From contig JAZLGV010000085.1 of the NCBI GenBank assembly GCA_045616505.1, forward strand, positions 1-50,659: 50,659 bases of DNA, read 5' to 3'. The notes beneath the pieces are model-generated. The model had not been told where the DNA came from. It did not search any database and saw nothing but the letters and a program-made list of their open reading frames with translations. Source of the DNA: JAKSUT01 sp045616505 (lineage in GTDB: Bacteria > Cyanobacteriota > Vampirovibrionia > Gastranaerophilales > Gastranaerophilaceae). How positions within the stretch are numbered: the stretch's first letter is position 1; the number at the start of each line of letters is the position of its first letter. This document shows positions 1-8,619 of this stretch, one piece after another. The position numbers were made by a program, and so were the translations under genes.

Positions 1-44
1 ATACAAACAGTATATAAAAAAGCAATATTTTTTATACCAATGTT

Positions 45-192
45 TTTATAATAGTGTAAGACAAAACAAAAGCCGAAAACAAAAGCTAAAAAAGATTTTC
101 ATTTCACTTTCAAAATACACACACTTCACATTACGAGGAATCAAGAAAAATTTTGCATTCCATGGCCGGTTCAAAAGACAGGCCTTTTTTTT
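45..192 (+). ncRNA. possible small RNA or 3' end of an upstream transcript (weak)
   Basis: The first 228 bases hold no convincing ORF. A TATAAT-like hexamer lies near 49-54. A hairpin with arms GGAAT (137-141) and ATTCC (157-161) follows, then a GGCC...GGCC pair (164-167, 181-184) running into eight Ts (185-192). This could be a short transcript of about 130 nt with its terminator, or the terminator of a gene left of the window. No -35 box is clear and no RNA family is recognised, so this is a weak call. Confidence 0.2.
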
Positions 193-228
193 GCGATAAA
201 TTTCTAATATTTCAAAAATAAAATCAAA

Positions 229-1461
229 TTACTTATTATTATGTGCAATCATTTCTGACATCATTGATTTAGCTTTATTTAATTGAACATCACGCTTTTG
301 TTTAATATCACGCTCTGTTAATTTCACAACCACATCTGGTTCAATACCTTTTTTATTTATATCGTGACCTTGTGGAGTAAGATATTTTGCTATTGTCAAA
401 TTCAAGCCTGTTTCATTTGGCATTGGTATAATTTTTTGTACCATACCTTTTCCAAAAGTCTTTGTACCAACAAGAGTTGCTTTATGATAATCTTTCAATG
501 CACCAGAAAAAATTTCGCTTGCACTTGCAGAACCTTCATCAACCAAAATCAAAACAGGTTTATCAATCACTGATGTATTTTTTTGTGCATAAACATTTCG
601 TTTTATACCGCTTCTACCTACAATACTTACAATATTACCTTTTGAAATAAACAAGTTTGATATAAACACGGCATTTGGAAGTAAACCACCTGCATTTCCT
701 CTCAAATCAATTATCAAACCTTTTGTATCTTTTGTTTTATCCAAAGCTGATAAAAATTCTTCTGATGTTGTCGAACCAATAAAACTCAATATTTGAATAT
801 AACCGATGTCATTTAAAATTTTACTTTTTACAGTTTTAATCTTAATTTCTTGTCTAACAATTTTTTTTACAAAAGTTTTTTTCTTTCTTACTATTGTTAA
901 TTGAACAGATGTACCTTCTGGACCTCTAACTATGTCTGCAACCTGTTCTATTTTATAACCTGTTATATCTTTATCGTTTACTTTTACAACTAAATCACCG
1001 CTCTTCAAACCAGCTTTTTGTGCAGGTGTTCCTTCGATAACACTTACAATAAGTGTTTTACCAGAATGTTCAGTGATATTCACCCCAATTCCTGTAATTT
1101 TTGAACTTATTGAAGAAGTTTGTTCAGAATAAGTTTTTTTATCTAAATATTTTGAATAAGGGTCATCCAAACTTTCTATCATTGTGTTTATTGCTACATT
1201 TGCATCTTCATCTGTCAAAATTTTACCTGCATAATGTTTTTTCCAATAAGACCAATCTTGACCGTTTAATTTTGAATCATAAAAATTATCTCTAATAACA
1301 CGCCAATTTTTGTCAAACAACTTTTGAGAAGTTACTTTTTGTCTATTTAACAAATCGTCTGTTGTAACAGTAGTATTTGTTGAAAAATCTCTCAACAAAA
1401 CTTTGTTAAACATAAACAAAACGAATACTAAAGATATAAAAATTAAAAGTTGTTTTTTCAT
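229..1461 (-). CDS. ctpA: S41-family C-terminal processing protease (CtpA/Tsp type)
   Basis: Serine protease that trims the C-termini of exported proteins in the periplasm. The 410-residue product has an N-terminal membrane anchor or signal (about residues 5-24), a PDZ domain (about 120-200) and the S41 catalytic domain. The catalytic set is readable: Ser313 in GSASASEIF, Asp324 in LKDY and Lys338 in FGKG, with the same spacing as E. coli Tsp (Ser430/Asp441/Lys455). Length is normal for the family. The next gene upstream on the same strand (1525-2295) encodes another exported protein. An AAAGG-type ribosome site precedes the ATG. Confidence 0.93.
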   Translation of the reverse strand: MKKQLLIFISLVFVLFMFNKVLLRDFSTNTTVTTDDLLNRQKVTSQKLFDKNWRVIRDNFYDSKLNGQDWSYWKKHYAGKILTDEDANVAINTMIESLDDPYSKYLDKKTYSEQTSSISSKITGIGVNITEHSGKTLIVSVIEGTPAQKAGLKSGDLVVKVNDKDITGYKIEQVADIVRGPEGTSVQLTIVRKKKTFVKKIVRQEIKIKTVKSKILNDIGYIQILSFIGSTTSEEFLSALDKTKDTKGLIIDLRGNAGGLLPNAVFISNLFISKGNIVSIVGRSGIKRNVYAQKNTSVIDKPVLILVDEGSASASEIFSGALKDYHKATLVGTKTFGKGMVQKIIPMPNETGLNLTIAKYLTPQGHDINKKGIEPDVVVKLTERDIKQKRDVQLNKAKSMMSEMIAHNNK

Positions 1462-1524
1462 ACCTTTATTTAATATTAATCAATCAAAATTTTCAATAGT
1501 ATCTTTTTACAAATTTTGGACTAC

Positions 1525-2295
1525 TTACAAATCTTCAAACCCTGGAGAAGTTTCAGGAATATTTTGATAACTTTCATTTGTATGAACAGTCTTTTTAATA
1601 TATTTATTTGTATAATTTCCTTTTTCAAAAAGTTTTTTCAAAGTCATTTCCCTTTGCACCAAAGCATCTTGATCAAGTTCATAGTCAGGATACAACTCTA
1701 ACAACTCACACCAAACAGCAGCTTCCATTGTCCAAGCATAAGTTTCTTCTGCCAAAGAATTATATTGATCTTGGTGACATGCCTCGTGTGCTAAAAGTGC
1801 CGCAATCGCTATTGCTGGAGAATGATTATGTTTTTGATTTACGTAAATATATAACGTATTTCCTTTTCTCCAACCCAAAGCATCGAAACTATCATATTCT
1901 GGTTTTACAGCTTTCAAATCTTTAAAAGATATTTTTACAGATTTTCCTGTCAAATTTTTTCCTAAAATTGCATTTCTTGAAAATTCACCAGTTGTACCTT
2001 TCAACATATCAAGTGCAACAATAAAAATATCTTCTTTTGCACAACTTGTATAATCTCCTTTTATTTCCTTTATATAATCAGGAGTATATTTTGCAGGAAA
2101 TAAAGGATTTGCTGGTTTTTTATCACTTGTAACAGACAAATCATCTGGCTCAAAAATATTATTTGATTTTTTCACTTCAAACTTATAATTTTTTTCACTC
2201 TTTACATTATCAGTAGATTTTTCTGTTTTTGCAAATGCGAAACCTTGCATTAAAACACACGATACAACTATCAAAATCCCTAAAATCTTTTTCAT
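1525..2295 (-). CDS. secreted HEXXH (gluzincin-like) protein of unknown function
   Basis: A 256-residue product with a clear signal peptide (about residues 1-22, ending GFAFA). A single HEACH motif (His170, Glu171, His174) lies in a hydrophobic helix. It is followed about ten residues later by LAEETYAW, where Glu183 or Glu184 could be the third zinc ligand, as in gluzincins. This arrangement suggests a periplasmic or surface zinc metallopeptidase, but no family is recognised and catalysis is not proven. It lies 63 bases upstream of the ctpA-type gene on the same strand, so the two may be cotranscribed. A GAGG ribosome site precedes the ATG. Confidence 0.7.
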   Translation of the reverse strand: MKKILGILIVVSCVLMQGFAFAKTEKSTDNVKSEKNYKFEVKKSNNIFEPDDLSVTSDKKPANPLFPAKYTPDYIKEIKGDYTSCAKEDIFIVALDMLKGTTGEFSRNAILGKNLTGKSVKISFKDLKAVKPEYDSFDALGWRKGNTLYIYVNQKHNHSPAIAIAALLAHEACHQDQYNSLAEETYAWTMEAAVWCELLELYPDYELDQDALVQREMTLKKLFEKGNYTNKYIKKTVHTNESYQNIPETSPGFEDL

Positions 2296-2365
2296 AAAAC
2301 CTCAACTTTTTATACTTATATTTACAGTATAACATTCGTTTTTAAATAGTCAAAAATATAGCATT

Positions 2366-2393
2366 TTGCAAATTTTACAAGACATGATAAAAT
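2366..2393 (+). promoter_or_regulatory. sigma-70-type promoter for the MFS/GT8 pair
   Basis: TTGCAA (2366-2371) and TAAAAT (2388-2393) are separated by 16 bases and lie about 30 bases upstream of the MFS start codon. Hexamer match is 4/6 and 5/6. Confidence 0.45.
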
Positions 2394-2423
2394 TTCACTT
2401 AGTTAAAATTCTTATTTAAAAAT

Positions 2424-3647
2424 ATGGATAATTTTACAGAAAAATTTATAGATTTTAATATAAAAAAAATAATGCTTGCAATATTCTTCAGAGGTTTTGC
2501 CTTTCTTTTGCCTGTACTATTTTTATTTTACTTAGATAACAGTCTTACAAAAGAACAACTTTTTCTTTTTCAAGGATTATACTATATTTTATACTTAATT
2601 TTACAAACTCCTTTCGGATATTTAAGCGAATATCTTTCAAGAAGAAATGTATTTACAAGTTCACTTATTATACATGCGACATCATACCTTTCATTCGGAT
2701 TAATCGGGGGCTATATTGGAGTTTTAACGGGAACTTTACTTCAAGCAATCGCTAAAGCTCTATATGATAGTTCTGCATCTGCTTATATTTACGACTACCT
2801 AAAAAGTTTAAACAAAGAAGAACGTATGGTTAAAACTTGGGGAACAGTAAATTCTTGCCTATCACTTGGCACTACAATTTCAATCATTCTTGGTACATAT
2901 TTATACACCCGAATACCAGTAAAAAATCTTTTATTAATAAACTTTTTTATAGTTTTTGTTGGAGGTATTTTACTTTTAACCTTACCAAACATAAAATCAG
3001 CAAGAGAAAACAAAAAAATTCCAACAAATATTTACACAAACCTTCGCAGATTATTAAAACTTACATTGGGGAAAAAACAACTACGTTACTATATTCCTTA
3101 CGCAGGATTATTAAATGCTTTTTCAATATTCTTTGCAATGAGTTTTCAAATATTAATGAAATACGCACTATTTCCAGTTGTTCTCTTTGGAACAATATCT
3201 TTTATCAATCACGGTTCACGTGCGCTATCAGGATTTTTTGCAAACAAAGTCTATACAGCGTTAAAACTTAAAAAACTTTTATTAGCCACATTTATACTTA
3301 CTATTTTAAGTTTTTTAGGAATTTTTGGATTTTTACATATTAATAACACAATTATTAGATTATGTTTAATTATATTTATCTGCTTCTCTATTTGCATACA
3401 AGTTATCTTTTCTATAGTGCATTTAAGCAGATTACACAAATTCATCCCTTCTACATATAGAAGTTTATCTAGCAGTTTGAATGCTTTTATTGTTGCATTT
3501 GCAACATCAATTTTATTTCTTTCTACAAAGCTGATTATTAACAGCATAAAAACAGATATTTTTTACTTGATATATTTCCTTATTTTCACTATTTTTGCTA
3601 CAATATTTATAGTAAAAATTCAGAAAGAAAATTTATATAAAGAATAA
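2424..3647 (+). CDS. major facilitator superfamily transporter
   Basis: A 407-residue integral membrane protein with about 12 hydrophobic segments along its length. The first cytoplasmic loop carries GYLSEYLSRRNV, the position of the MFS loop 2-3 signature (G-x-x-x-D/E-R-x-G/R-R). The family moves small solutes by proton- or cation-coupled transport; the substrate cannot be read from the sequence. The gene has no obvious Shine-Dalgarno sequence. It is followed after 7 bases by a GT8 glycosyltransferase gene, so the two are probably cotranscribed and may act on the same sugar or glycoconjugate, which is inference only. Confidence 0.8.
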   Translation: MDNFTEKFIDFNIKKIMLAIFFRGFAFLLPVLFLFYLDNSLTKEQLFLFQGLYYILYLILQTPFGYLSEYLSRRNVFTSSLIIHATSYLSFGLIGGYIGVLTGTLLQAIAKALYDSSASAYIYDYLKSLNKEERMVKTWGTVNSCLSLGTTISIILGTYLYTRIPVKNLLLINFFIVFVGGILLLTLPNIKSARENKKIPTNIYTNLRRLLKLTLGKKQLRYYIPYAGLLNAFSIFFAMSFQILMKYALFPVVLFGTISFINHGSRALSGFFANKVYTALKLKKLLLATFILTILSFLGIFGFLHINNTIIRLCLIIFICFSICIQVIFSIVHLSRLHKFIPSTYRSLSSSLNAFIVAFATSILFLSTKLIINSIKTDIFYLIYFLIFTIFATIFIVKIQKENLYKE

Positions 3648-3654
3648 AAATTAA

Positions 3655-4692
3655 ATGCAAAACAAGGAGAAACTTTTGATAAATAAATCTTTAGTTATAT
3701 TTTTTATAATTGTATTATCTATATTTTGCATAACAACAACGGTTTCAAAAAAAAAAGAAATCGCACAACAAAATAAAAGCACCGTAAATCTTTATTTTAA
3801 TATTGATGACAATTACGTTGATTATTTTTTAGTTACAGTATATTCAATATTTAAAAACAATCATTCAAAATCAAATATACATATATATCTTGTAGAAGAT
3901 GATTTATCAGAAAAAAACAAACAACGAATTACTAATTTTGTTGAAAAGAAACACAAACAAAAAATTGATATTTTGCATTTTTCAAACTATGAAAAAATGT
4001 TCAATCCAAAATCTTTTCACTATATTAAACACATAAGCAAAATTTCATTTGCAAGAATTTTTATTGGCTCTTTATTACCAAAAGATATAGACAAAGTAAT
4101 ATATCTTGATGCAGATATATTGGTAAGAGAAGACATAAGCAAGTTATATAATATAAATATTGATAACTTTACGGTTGGAATGGCATCTTACTTAGAAGAA
4201 CAAAGCCCTTTTGGAAGCTATAACGGTGGTGTAGTTCTTATAAATTTAAAAAAATGGAGACAACAAAAAATAGAAGAAAAACTTTTGGAATATACTCAAA
4301 AAGCTATCAAAGAAATAAAAAAAACAGACATAAACATTCAACCAATAGACCAAGATGCTTATAACATCATTTTAAAAGGCAAAATTTATCCACTTGATTC
4401 AAAATGGAACACATCTTCACTTATGAGAGTTAACAATATTTATACTCACACTTCTAAAGAAGTAAATTGGGATGACAACGCATACATAAATCATTTCTAC
4501 GGATATATAAAACCTTGGACACTATTTCCTTTTGCAAGACAATATTCTTTATACTATGTATATTGGCTTCAATCTGGAGAAATTAAAAGTATGCTAAAAA
4601 CATTCTACGAAGGTTTTAAAAGAAATATACATTTCAAGGAAATAATCGAGAATGATAAAAGATTATCTTCTCAAATTCTCCGCACCCCTTAA
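3655..4692 (+). CDS. membrane-anchored glycosyltransferase family 8 protein
   Basis: Retaining glycosyltransferase of the GT8/LgtC type, which moves galactose or glucose from a UDP-sugar to a glycan acceptor. The metal/UDP-binding DxD motif is Asp152-Ala-Asp154 in YLDADILVRED. NGGVVLINLKKWR (about 190-202) and the C-terminal HFYGYIKPW (His280, Lys286) are also typical of the family. Residues about 11-30 form one N-terminal membrane helix, which is unusual for LgtC-like enzymes and would tether it to the inner membrane. The last 30 bases overlap the convergent aroH-like gene. Acceptor unknown. Confidence 0.85.
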   Translation: MQNKEKLLINKSLVIFFIIVLSIFCITTTVSKKKEIAQQNKSTVNLYFNIDDNYVDYFLVTVYSIFKNNHSKSNIHIYLVEDDLSEKNKQRITNFVEKKHKQKIDILHFSNYEKMFNPKSFHYIKHISKISFARIFIGSLLPKDIDKVIYLDADILVREDISKLYNINIDNFTVGMASYLEEQSPFGSYNGGVVLINLKKWRQQKIEEKLLEYTQKAIKEIKKTDINIQPIDQDAYNIILKGKIYPLDSKWNTSSLMRVNNIYTHTSKEVNWDDNAYINHFYGYIKPWTLFPFARQYSLYYVYWLQSGEIKSMLKTFYEGFKRNIHFKEIIENDKRLSSQILRTP

Positions 4693-5010
4693 ATAAACAA
4701 ATTTTGGGATAAAATCATTTGAACAATTCAATACAATTAATATTCTCAAACATTTTGGCAATGAGTTTGGAACATCTAATTCGTGATAACACATCATTGC
4801 AACCTTATCAAATCCTAAATCTTTACGTGCAAACTTTGCAGGAAAAGCTGCGTTCAAATCATTTGTAAGAGTAAAAATAACATGCGAAATATCATCGATA
4901 TTAATTGAATTTTCGTCTATCATTTTTGATAAAAGCACAACAGTTGCATCTTTTATTGCATTTTCTGTATTTTCGTCAACAGTAATAGCACCTCTGATAC
5001 CTTTAGTCAT
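4663..5010 (-). CDS. aroH: monofunctional chorismate mutase, AroH type
   Basis: Converts chorismate to prephenate for phenylalanine and tyrosine synthesis. The product matches the small trimeric AroH class: RGAITVDENT near the N-terminus, DLNAAFPAKFAR in the middle, MCYHELDVPNSLPKCLR, and the terminal VYLRGAENLR. About 115 residues is normal. I start it at the ATG at 5010 (MTKG), which overlaps the fmt stop codon; an in-frame ATG nine bases earlier (5019) is less likely. Third gene of a def-fmt-aroH unit. Its 3' end overlaps the convergent GT8 gene by 30 bases, so no terminator fits between them. Confidence 0.85.
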   Translation of the reverse strand: MTKGIRGAITVDENTENAIKDATVVLLSKMIDENSINIDDISHVIFTLTNDLNAAFPAKFARKDLGFDKVAMMCYHELDVPNSLPKCLRILIVLNCSNDFIPKFVYLRGAENLRR

Positions 5011-5941
5011 AAATATCACCCGCTTTGATTTTTGAACCGTTTGCCCAATCTCTTGCGTTCATTATACCTTTACCTTCAGGTTTTACTTTTTCAACAAGCA
5101 ATATACCTTTTGTTGTTTGAACTTCTATACCTTGTTTTGTAATAGCCAAAACTTTTCCACCAAGACCTGAAGTTTCTTCATTCAAGATTTTTGTTTGCAT
5201 AAGTTTTAACATTTTACCGTTATAAAAACAATGAGCGCAAGGAGCTTTATACAAACCTCTTACTAAATTGTGAATTTGTCGAGCAGAAAAAGTCCAATCT
5301 ATTTTTGCTTCTTCTTTTTTGATTTTTGGAGCATTTGAAACACCTTCTTCTGATTGTTTTTCAGGAGTTATAGTTTTTTCTATTAATCCAATTAAAGTGT
5401 CTTCAATAAGTTTTGGAGATTTTTCAGAAATAATATTATATAAATCTTCAAAATTCATTTCATCTGGAATATCAATAATTTCTTTTTTACAAACATCCCC
5501 ACAATCTAAACCAACCTCTGTTATCATTGTGCAAATTCCTGTTTGCTTTTCACCATTTATTAACACTCTTTGAATTGGATCAGCACCTCTATATGCAGGA
5601 AGCAATGAGGCATGAAGATTAATCGTTTCGTATTTTGGAATATCCAAAACTTCTTGAGAAAGAATTTGTCCAAACGCAAAAGTCACAAAGAAATCTGGTT
5701 GTAATTTTTTGATTTCTTCTTGGATGTCTAATTCTTTTCTAATTGATTTTGGTTGAAAAACAGGAATATCATGTTCTAAAGCATATTTTTTTATAGGAGA
5801 CGGAAGCAATTTTTGTCCTCTGCCTGATGGTCTATCAGGTTGTGTAATAACTGCTTGCACTTCAACATTATCAGAATTAAAAAGATAATCCAATGATTTT
5901 AGTGCAATATCAGGAGTTCCGCAAAATATAACTTTTATCAT
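5003..5941 (-). CDS. fmt: methionyl-tRNA formyltransferase
   Basis: Formylates the initiator Met-tRNA using 10-formyl-tetrahydrofolate. The 312-residue product has the FMT layout: N-terminal nucleotide-type fold starting MIKVIFCGTP, the catalytic Asn108-x-His110 in NLHASLLPAYRGADPIQ, Asp146 in VGLDCGD, and a C-terminal OB-like tRNA-binding domain (about 205-312). The gene shares its first base with the last base of the peptide deformylase gene, the common def-fmt pairing that joins addition and removal of the formyl group. Confidence 0.96.
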   Translation of the reverse strand: MIKVIFCGTPDIALKSLDYLFNSDNVEVQAVITQPDRPSGRGQKLLPSPIKKYALEHDIPVFQPKSIRKELDIQEEIKKLQPDFFVTFAFGQILSQEVLDIPKYETINLHASLLPAYRGADPIQRVLINGEKQTGICTMITEVGLDCGDVCKKEIIDIPDEMNFEDLYNIISEKSPKLIEDTLIGLIEKTITPEKQSEEGVSNAPKIKKEEAKIDWTFSARQIHNLVRGLYKAPCAHCFYNGKMLKLMQTKILNEETSGLGGKVLAITKQGIEVQTTKGILLVEKVKPEGKGIMNARDWANGSKIKAGDIYD

Positions 5942-6540
5942 TAATCCTCTTTTTCTTCCGCTTGTTTCATAGCTTCAATATCTGCAGCGATTTTTTCTTC
6001 CAATTCTGGTTCTTCAATAAGTTTATCAACTTCAAGATTTGGAAGATTTTGTTCTTTCAATTTTGTTTCTAAATCAAATCTGTTTCTAACGTGGTCTATA
6101 AATAAAATTCCGTCTAAATGGTCAAACTCATGTTGAATAGCTTTAGCAAGCAAAGTTCCATCTTTTGCTTCTAATACAAAACTTTTTCCGTTTGAATCTA
6201 AAGCTTTAATCATAACGTTTTCATATCTTCTTACATCAGCAAAAACATTTGGAAAACTCAAACAACCTTCACTACTCAAAAACGCACCTGATTTTTTTAT
6301 AATTTTTGGATTAATAAAAACCATTGGATTTAAAGGTTCATTGTTTGTAGAAACATCAATTACAAACACTCTTACGTTTTCGCCAATTTGTGGTGCTGCA
6401 AGTCCAACTCCATTTTGAGCATACATCGTATCTAACAAATCATGTACAAGTTCTTTTACTTTTTTTGAAACTTTAAAAACTTCTTTTGAAGGCTCTCTTA
6501 ATGATTTTTCACCATATTTTAAAACTTTTTTTATAGACAT
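5941..6540 (-). CDS. def: peptide deformylase
   Basis: Metalloenzyme that removes the formyl group from nascent proteins. All three motifs are intact: GVGLAAPQIG (44-53), EGCLSFP with the metal ligand Cys93, and QHEFDHLDG with His137, Glu138 and His141. At 199 residues it is about 30 longer than E. coli Def because of a charged, Glu-rich C-terminal tail (about 170-199). First gene of the def-fmt-aroH unit. A TATAAT box occurs in the divergent spacer upstream. Confidence 0.96.
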   Translation of the reverse strand: MSIKKVLKYGEKSLREPSKEVFKVSKKVKELVHDLLDTMYAQNGVGLAAPQIGENVRVFVIDVSTNNEPLNPMVFINPKIIKKSGAFLSSEGCLSFPNVFADVRRYENVMIKALDSNGKSFVLEAKDGTLLAKAIQHEFDHLDGILFIDHVRNRFDLETKLKEQNLPNLEVDKLIEEPELEEKIAADIEAMKQAEEKED

Positions 6541-6609
6541 AAAATGAATTCCTTGTTTTTAATACTTAAAACTTATATACATTATATCATGTAAATTAAT
6601 AATAAAATA

Positions 6610-6638
6610 TTGCTAAAAAAAAGAAAAACATATACAAT
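6610..6638 (+). promoter_or_regulatory. promoter placing the TPR gene start codon at or near +1
   Basis: TTGCTA (6610-6615) and TACAAT (6633-6638) with an ideal 17-base spacer. The ATG at 6646 lies only 7 bases after the -10 box, where transcription would begin, and there is no Shine-Dalgarno sequence, so the message may be leaderless. Confidence 0.45.
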
Positions 6639-6645
6639 ATAAATT

Positions 6646-7851
6646 ATGAATACAAAAGATGTTGAAAAAGAAATAAAAGATACCATATTAGCAATTGCTA
6701 AAGACCCAAAAAATGTTGAAAATTACCATACTTTAGCAAACTTATATGCCATTGATTCTAAATTTGACAGTATGATTTCGACTTACGAAACCTTATTGCA
6801 AATAAAACCTGATGATGTTTTAGCATTAATCAATATCGGAAGTCTTTGGTCATACAAAAAAGATTACAGAAAATCTTTCGCATACTACAAAAAGGCAGAA
6901 GAATTAGAACCATTAAATTATACAATTTATTATAATACTGGTAATATACACGCTGAATTAAAAAACTTTGATAAAGCTCTTGAAAGATATAACAGAGCAT
7001 TAGACCTAAATGCTCCTGAAAAAGAAGTTTATACCGCAATAGGACAACTTTTTGGAGATTTCAAAAACTACGTAGAAGCAGAAATCTATTACAAAAAAGC
7101 ACTTGCTTTTGACGAAAATGATATTACTGCAAACGTTGGTCTTGGTAATATTTACACTCACTTTAATGTGTATGATAAAGCATTTGCTTGCTACAAAAAA
7201 ATATTAGACAAATATCCTGATAACAAAGAAGTTTTAGTATATATTGCAAAAGCTCTTGTATTAATGAAAAAGAAAAAAGAAGCTTTTAGTTATTTTGAAA
7301 AAGCAGTTAAAGTTGAAGGCAGAAACTATGATGTTTACATAGATTATGCTATTGCAAAAGGCGAATTCAAAATATTTAAAGATGCAATTGACCTATATCA
7401 AAAAGCAATTGAAGAAGAACCTAAAAACCATACAGCACATTTGCTTTTAGGAAATTTATACTATGATATGGGACAATTTGGAGAAGCAATTAAAGCATAC
7501 GAAAAAGCAATCAAATACGATTATAAAGATTCAATCGCACACATGTCAAAAGGAAATGCTCTGTATATGCAAAAAGACCTTGCTCTTGCACTGAAATCGT
7601 ACAGGGAAGCAATTAGGATGTGTCCTGATAATGATGAATACAAATTAATATACTTGCAAATTTTAGACGAATTTATTATTGACCAAGATAATAAATTAAA
7701 AAAAAAAGAACAACAACTAAAGATTAAGGAAGATTTAATTTACAAACGATACGGGATAAAAAAACGCTTTTTTATCGTTAGATGGTATTGGAAAATTATA
7801 AACTTCTTCAAAAAAATAAAAACTAAGAAAGAAGATAAAAATGCAAAATAA
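6646..7851 (+). CDS. tetratricopeptide-repeat (TPR) protein
   Basis: A 401-residue soluble protein built from about nine consecutive 34-residue TPR units (about residues 20-335), with recurring A-x-x-x-Y-x-K-A-(I/L) helix-B ends such as FGEAIKAYEKAIKYD. The C-terminal 60 residues are very basic with Trp and aromatic residues and may contact membrane lipid or nucleic acid. TPR proteins are protein-protein scaffolds; no partner can be named. The stop codon overlaps the start of the following Tic20-like gene by 11 bases, so the two are likely translationally coupled and may work together. Confidence 0.85.
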   Translation: MNTKDVEKEIKDTILAIAKDPKNVENYHTLANLYAIDSKFDSMISTYETLLQIKPDDVLALINIGSLWSYKKDYRKSFAYYKKAEELEPLNYTIYYNTGNIHAELKNFDKALERYNRALDLNAPEKEVYTAIGQLFGDFKNYVEAEIYYKKALAFDENDITANVGLGNIYTHFNVYDKAFACYKKILDKYPDNKEVLVYIAKALVLMKKKKEAFSYFEKAVKVEGRNYDVYIDYAIAKGEFKIFKDAIDLYQKAIEEEPKNHTAHLLLGNLYYDMGQFGEAIKAYEKAIKYDYKDSIAHMSKGNALYMQKDLALALKSYREAIRMCPDNDEYKLIYLQILDEFIIDQDNKLKKKEQQLKIKEDLIYKRYGIKKRFFIVRWYWKIINFFKKIKTKKEDKNAK

Positions 7852-8257
7852 ATATACTCAACAACCGTTATTAATGGAAAAAATTATTGCTGCACTAAGC
7901 TACATTACTTTTGGTTTCATTGGTTTTGTTTGGTTATTAATAGGCATTTTTACAAAAAAATCTATTAGACCTTATTTAAAATATCATATTTTTCAATCAA
8001 TATTTTTGGCGATAACTTACTTTTTACTTTGCCAAATACTCAACTTAATCCTTAATATCTTGAGTATAATTCCAATAATTAATCAATTAATTCTTCAACT
8101 AACATTCTACTTTAATGCACCATTCTTCTTTGGATTCTCATTCATTCAAGGATGTATATATGCTATATTATTTTACCTTGCTTTTACTTGTTTTCAAGGA
8201 CAATACAGCTATCTACCATGGATTTCAGACATTATTAAAGCAAACATAAGAGATTAA
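7841..8257 (+). CDS. Tic20-like / DUF4870-type small membrane protein
   Basis: A 138-residue integral membrane protein with four predicted helices (about residues 18-35, 46-65, 72-95 and 100-120). The cytoplasmic-loop-to-helix segment SIRPYLKYHIFQSIFLAI resembles the FIRFNTMQAILLDI segment of cyanobacterial and plastid Tic20 proteins. Tic20 forms part of the plastid protein import channel; the role of bacterial homologues is unknown. The gene begins inside the end of the TPR gene. The family assignment rests on pattern memory and needs a profile search. Confidence 0.6.
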   Translation: MQNKYTQQPLLMEKIIAALSYITFGFIGFVWLLIGIFTKKSIRPYLKYHIFQSIFLAITYFLLCQILNLILNILSIIPIINQLILQLTFYFNAPFFFGFSFIQGCIYAILFYLAFTCFQGQYSYLPWISDIIKANIRD

Positions 8258-8332
8258 AATCATCGTATAGTGTAAACCATACAATAATTAACTCAAACAC
8301 CACACTCATCCAAAAAAATTTACCAAAAAATT

Positions 8333-8563
8333 TTATCTCATACTGCTTAAATCGAATACTGGATCGCTTGGTCCAAATTGTGCATTTACTCTGTAATCAG
8401 ATGTACCTAAATGAACAACTCTCGAACTCTCTACACTTGCAAGTCTTGAATGATGTTCAATCATATTTGAACTTGCTTCATTCGTGCAAGCAGTTGTAGA
8501 AACTGCGACCAACAGGATAAACGACATTAATAACAATAGAGACGTAAATTTTTGAAATGACAT
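8333..8563 (-). CDS. small lipoprotein-like exported protein
   Basis: A 76-residue product with a basic N-terminus, a hydrophobic core (about 8-23) and the junction AVSTTAC, a plausible though imperfect lipobox with the Cys as acceptor. The remaining 50 residues are hydrophilic and unrecognised. I start at the ATG at 8563, which has a good GAGAGGTG ribosome site six bases before it, rather than the in-frame ATG at 8578 that lies inside that site. It is monocistronic and read from the extended -10 box at 8620-8628. Confidence 0.6.
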   Translation of the reverse strand: MSFQKFTSLLLLMSFILLVAVSTTACTNEASSNMIEHHSRLASVESSRVVHLGTSDYRVNAQFGPSDPVFDLSSMR

Positions 8564-8619
8564 TTTTACACCTCTCACGGATACTCAAAACATTACACTT
8601 TTCAAGTCCGCTCATGTAT

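Noticed and set aside
50..80. GCCGAAAA near position 71 as another sigma-28 -10 box
   Set aside because: No TAAA box at the right distance (the nearest is TAAG at a spacing too short), and no gene follows on that strand.
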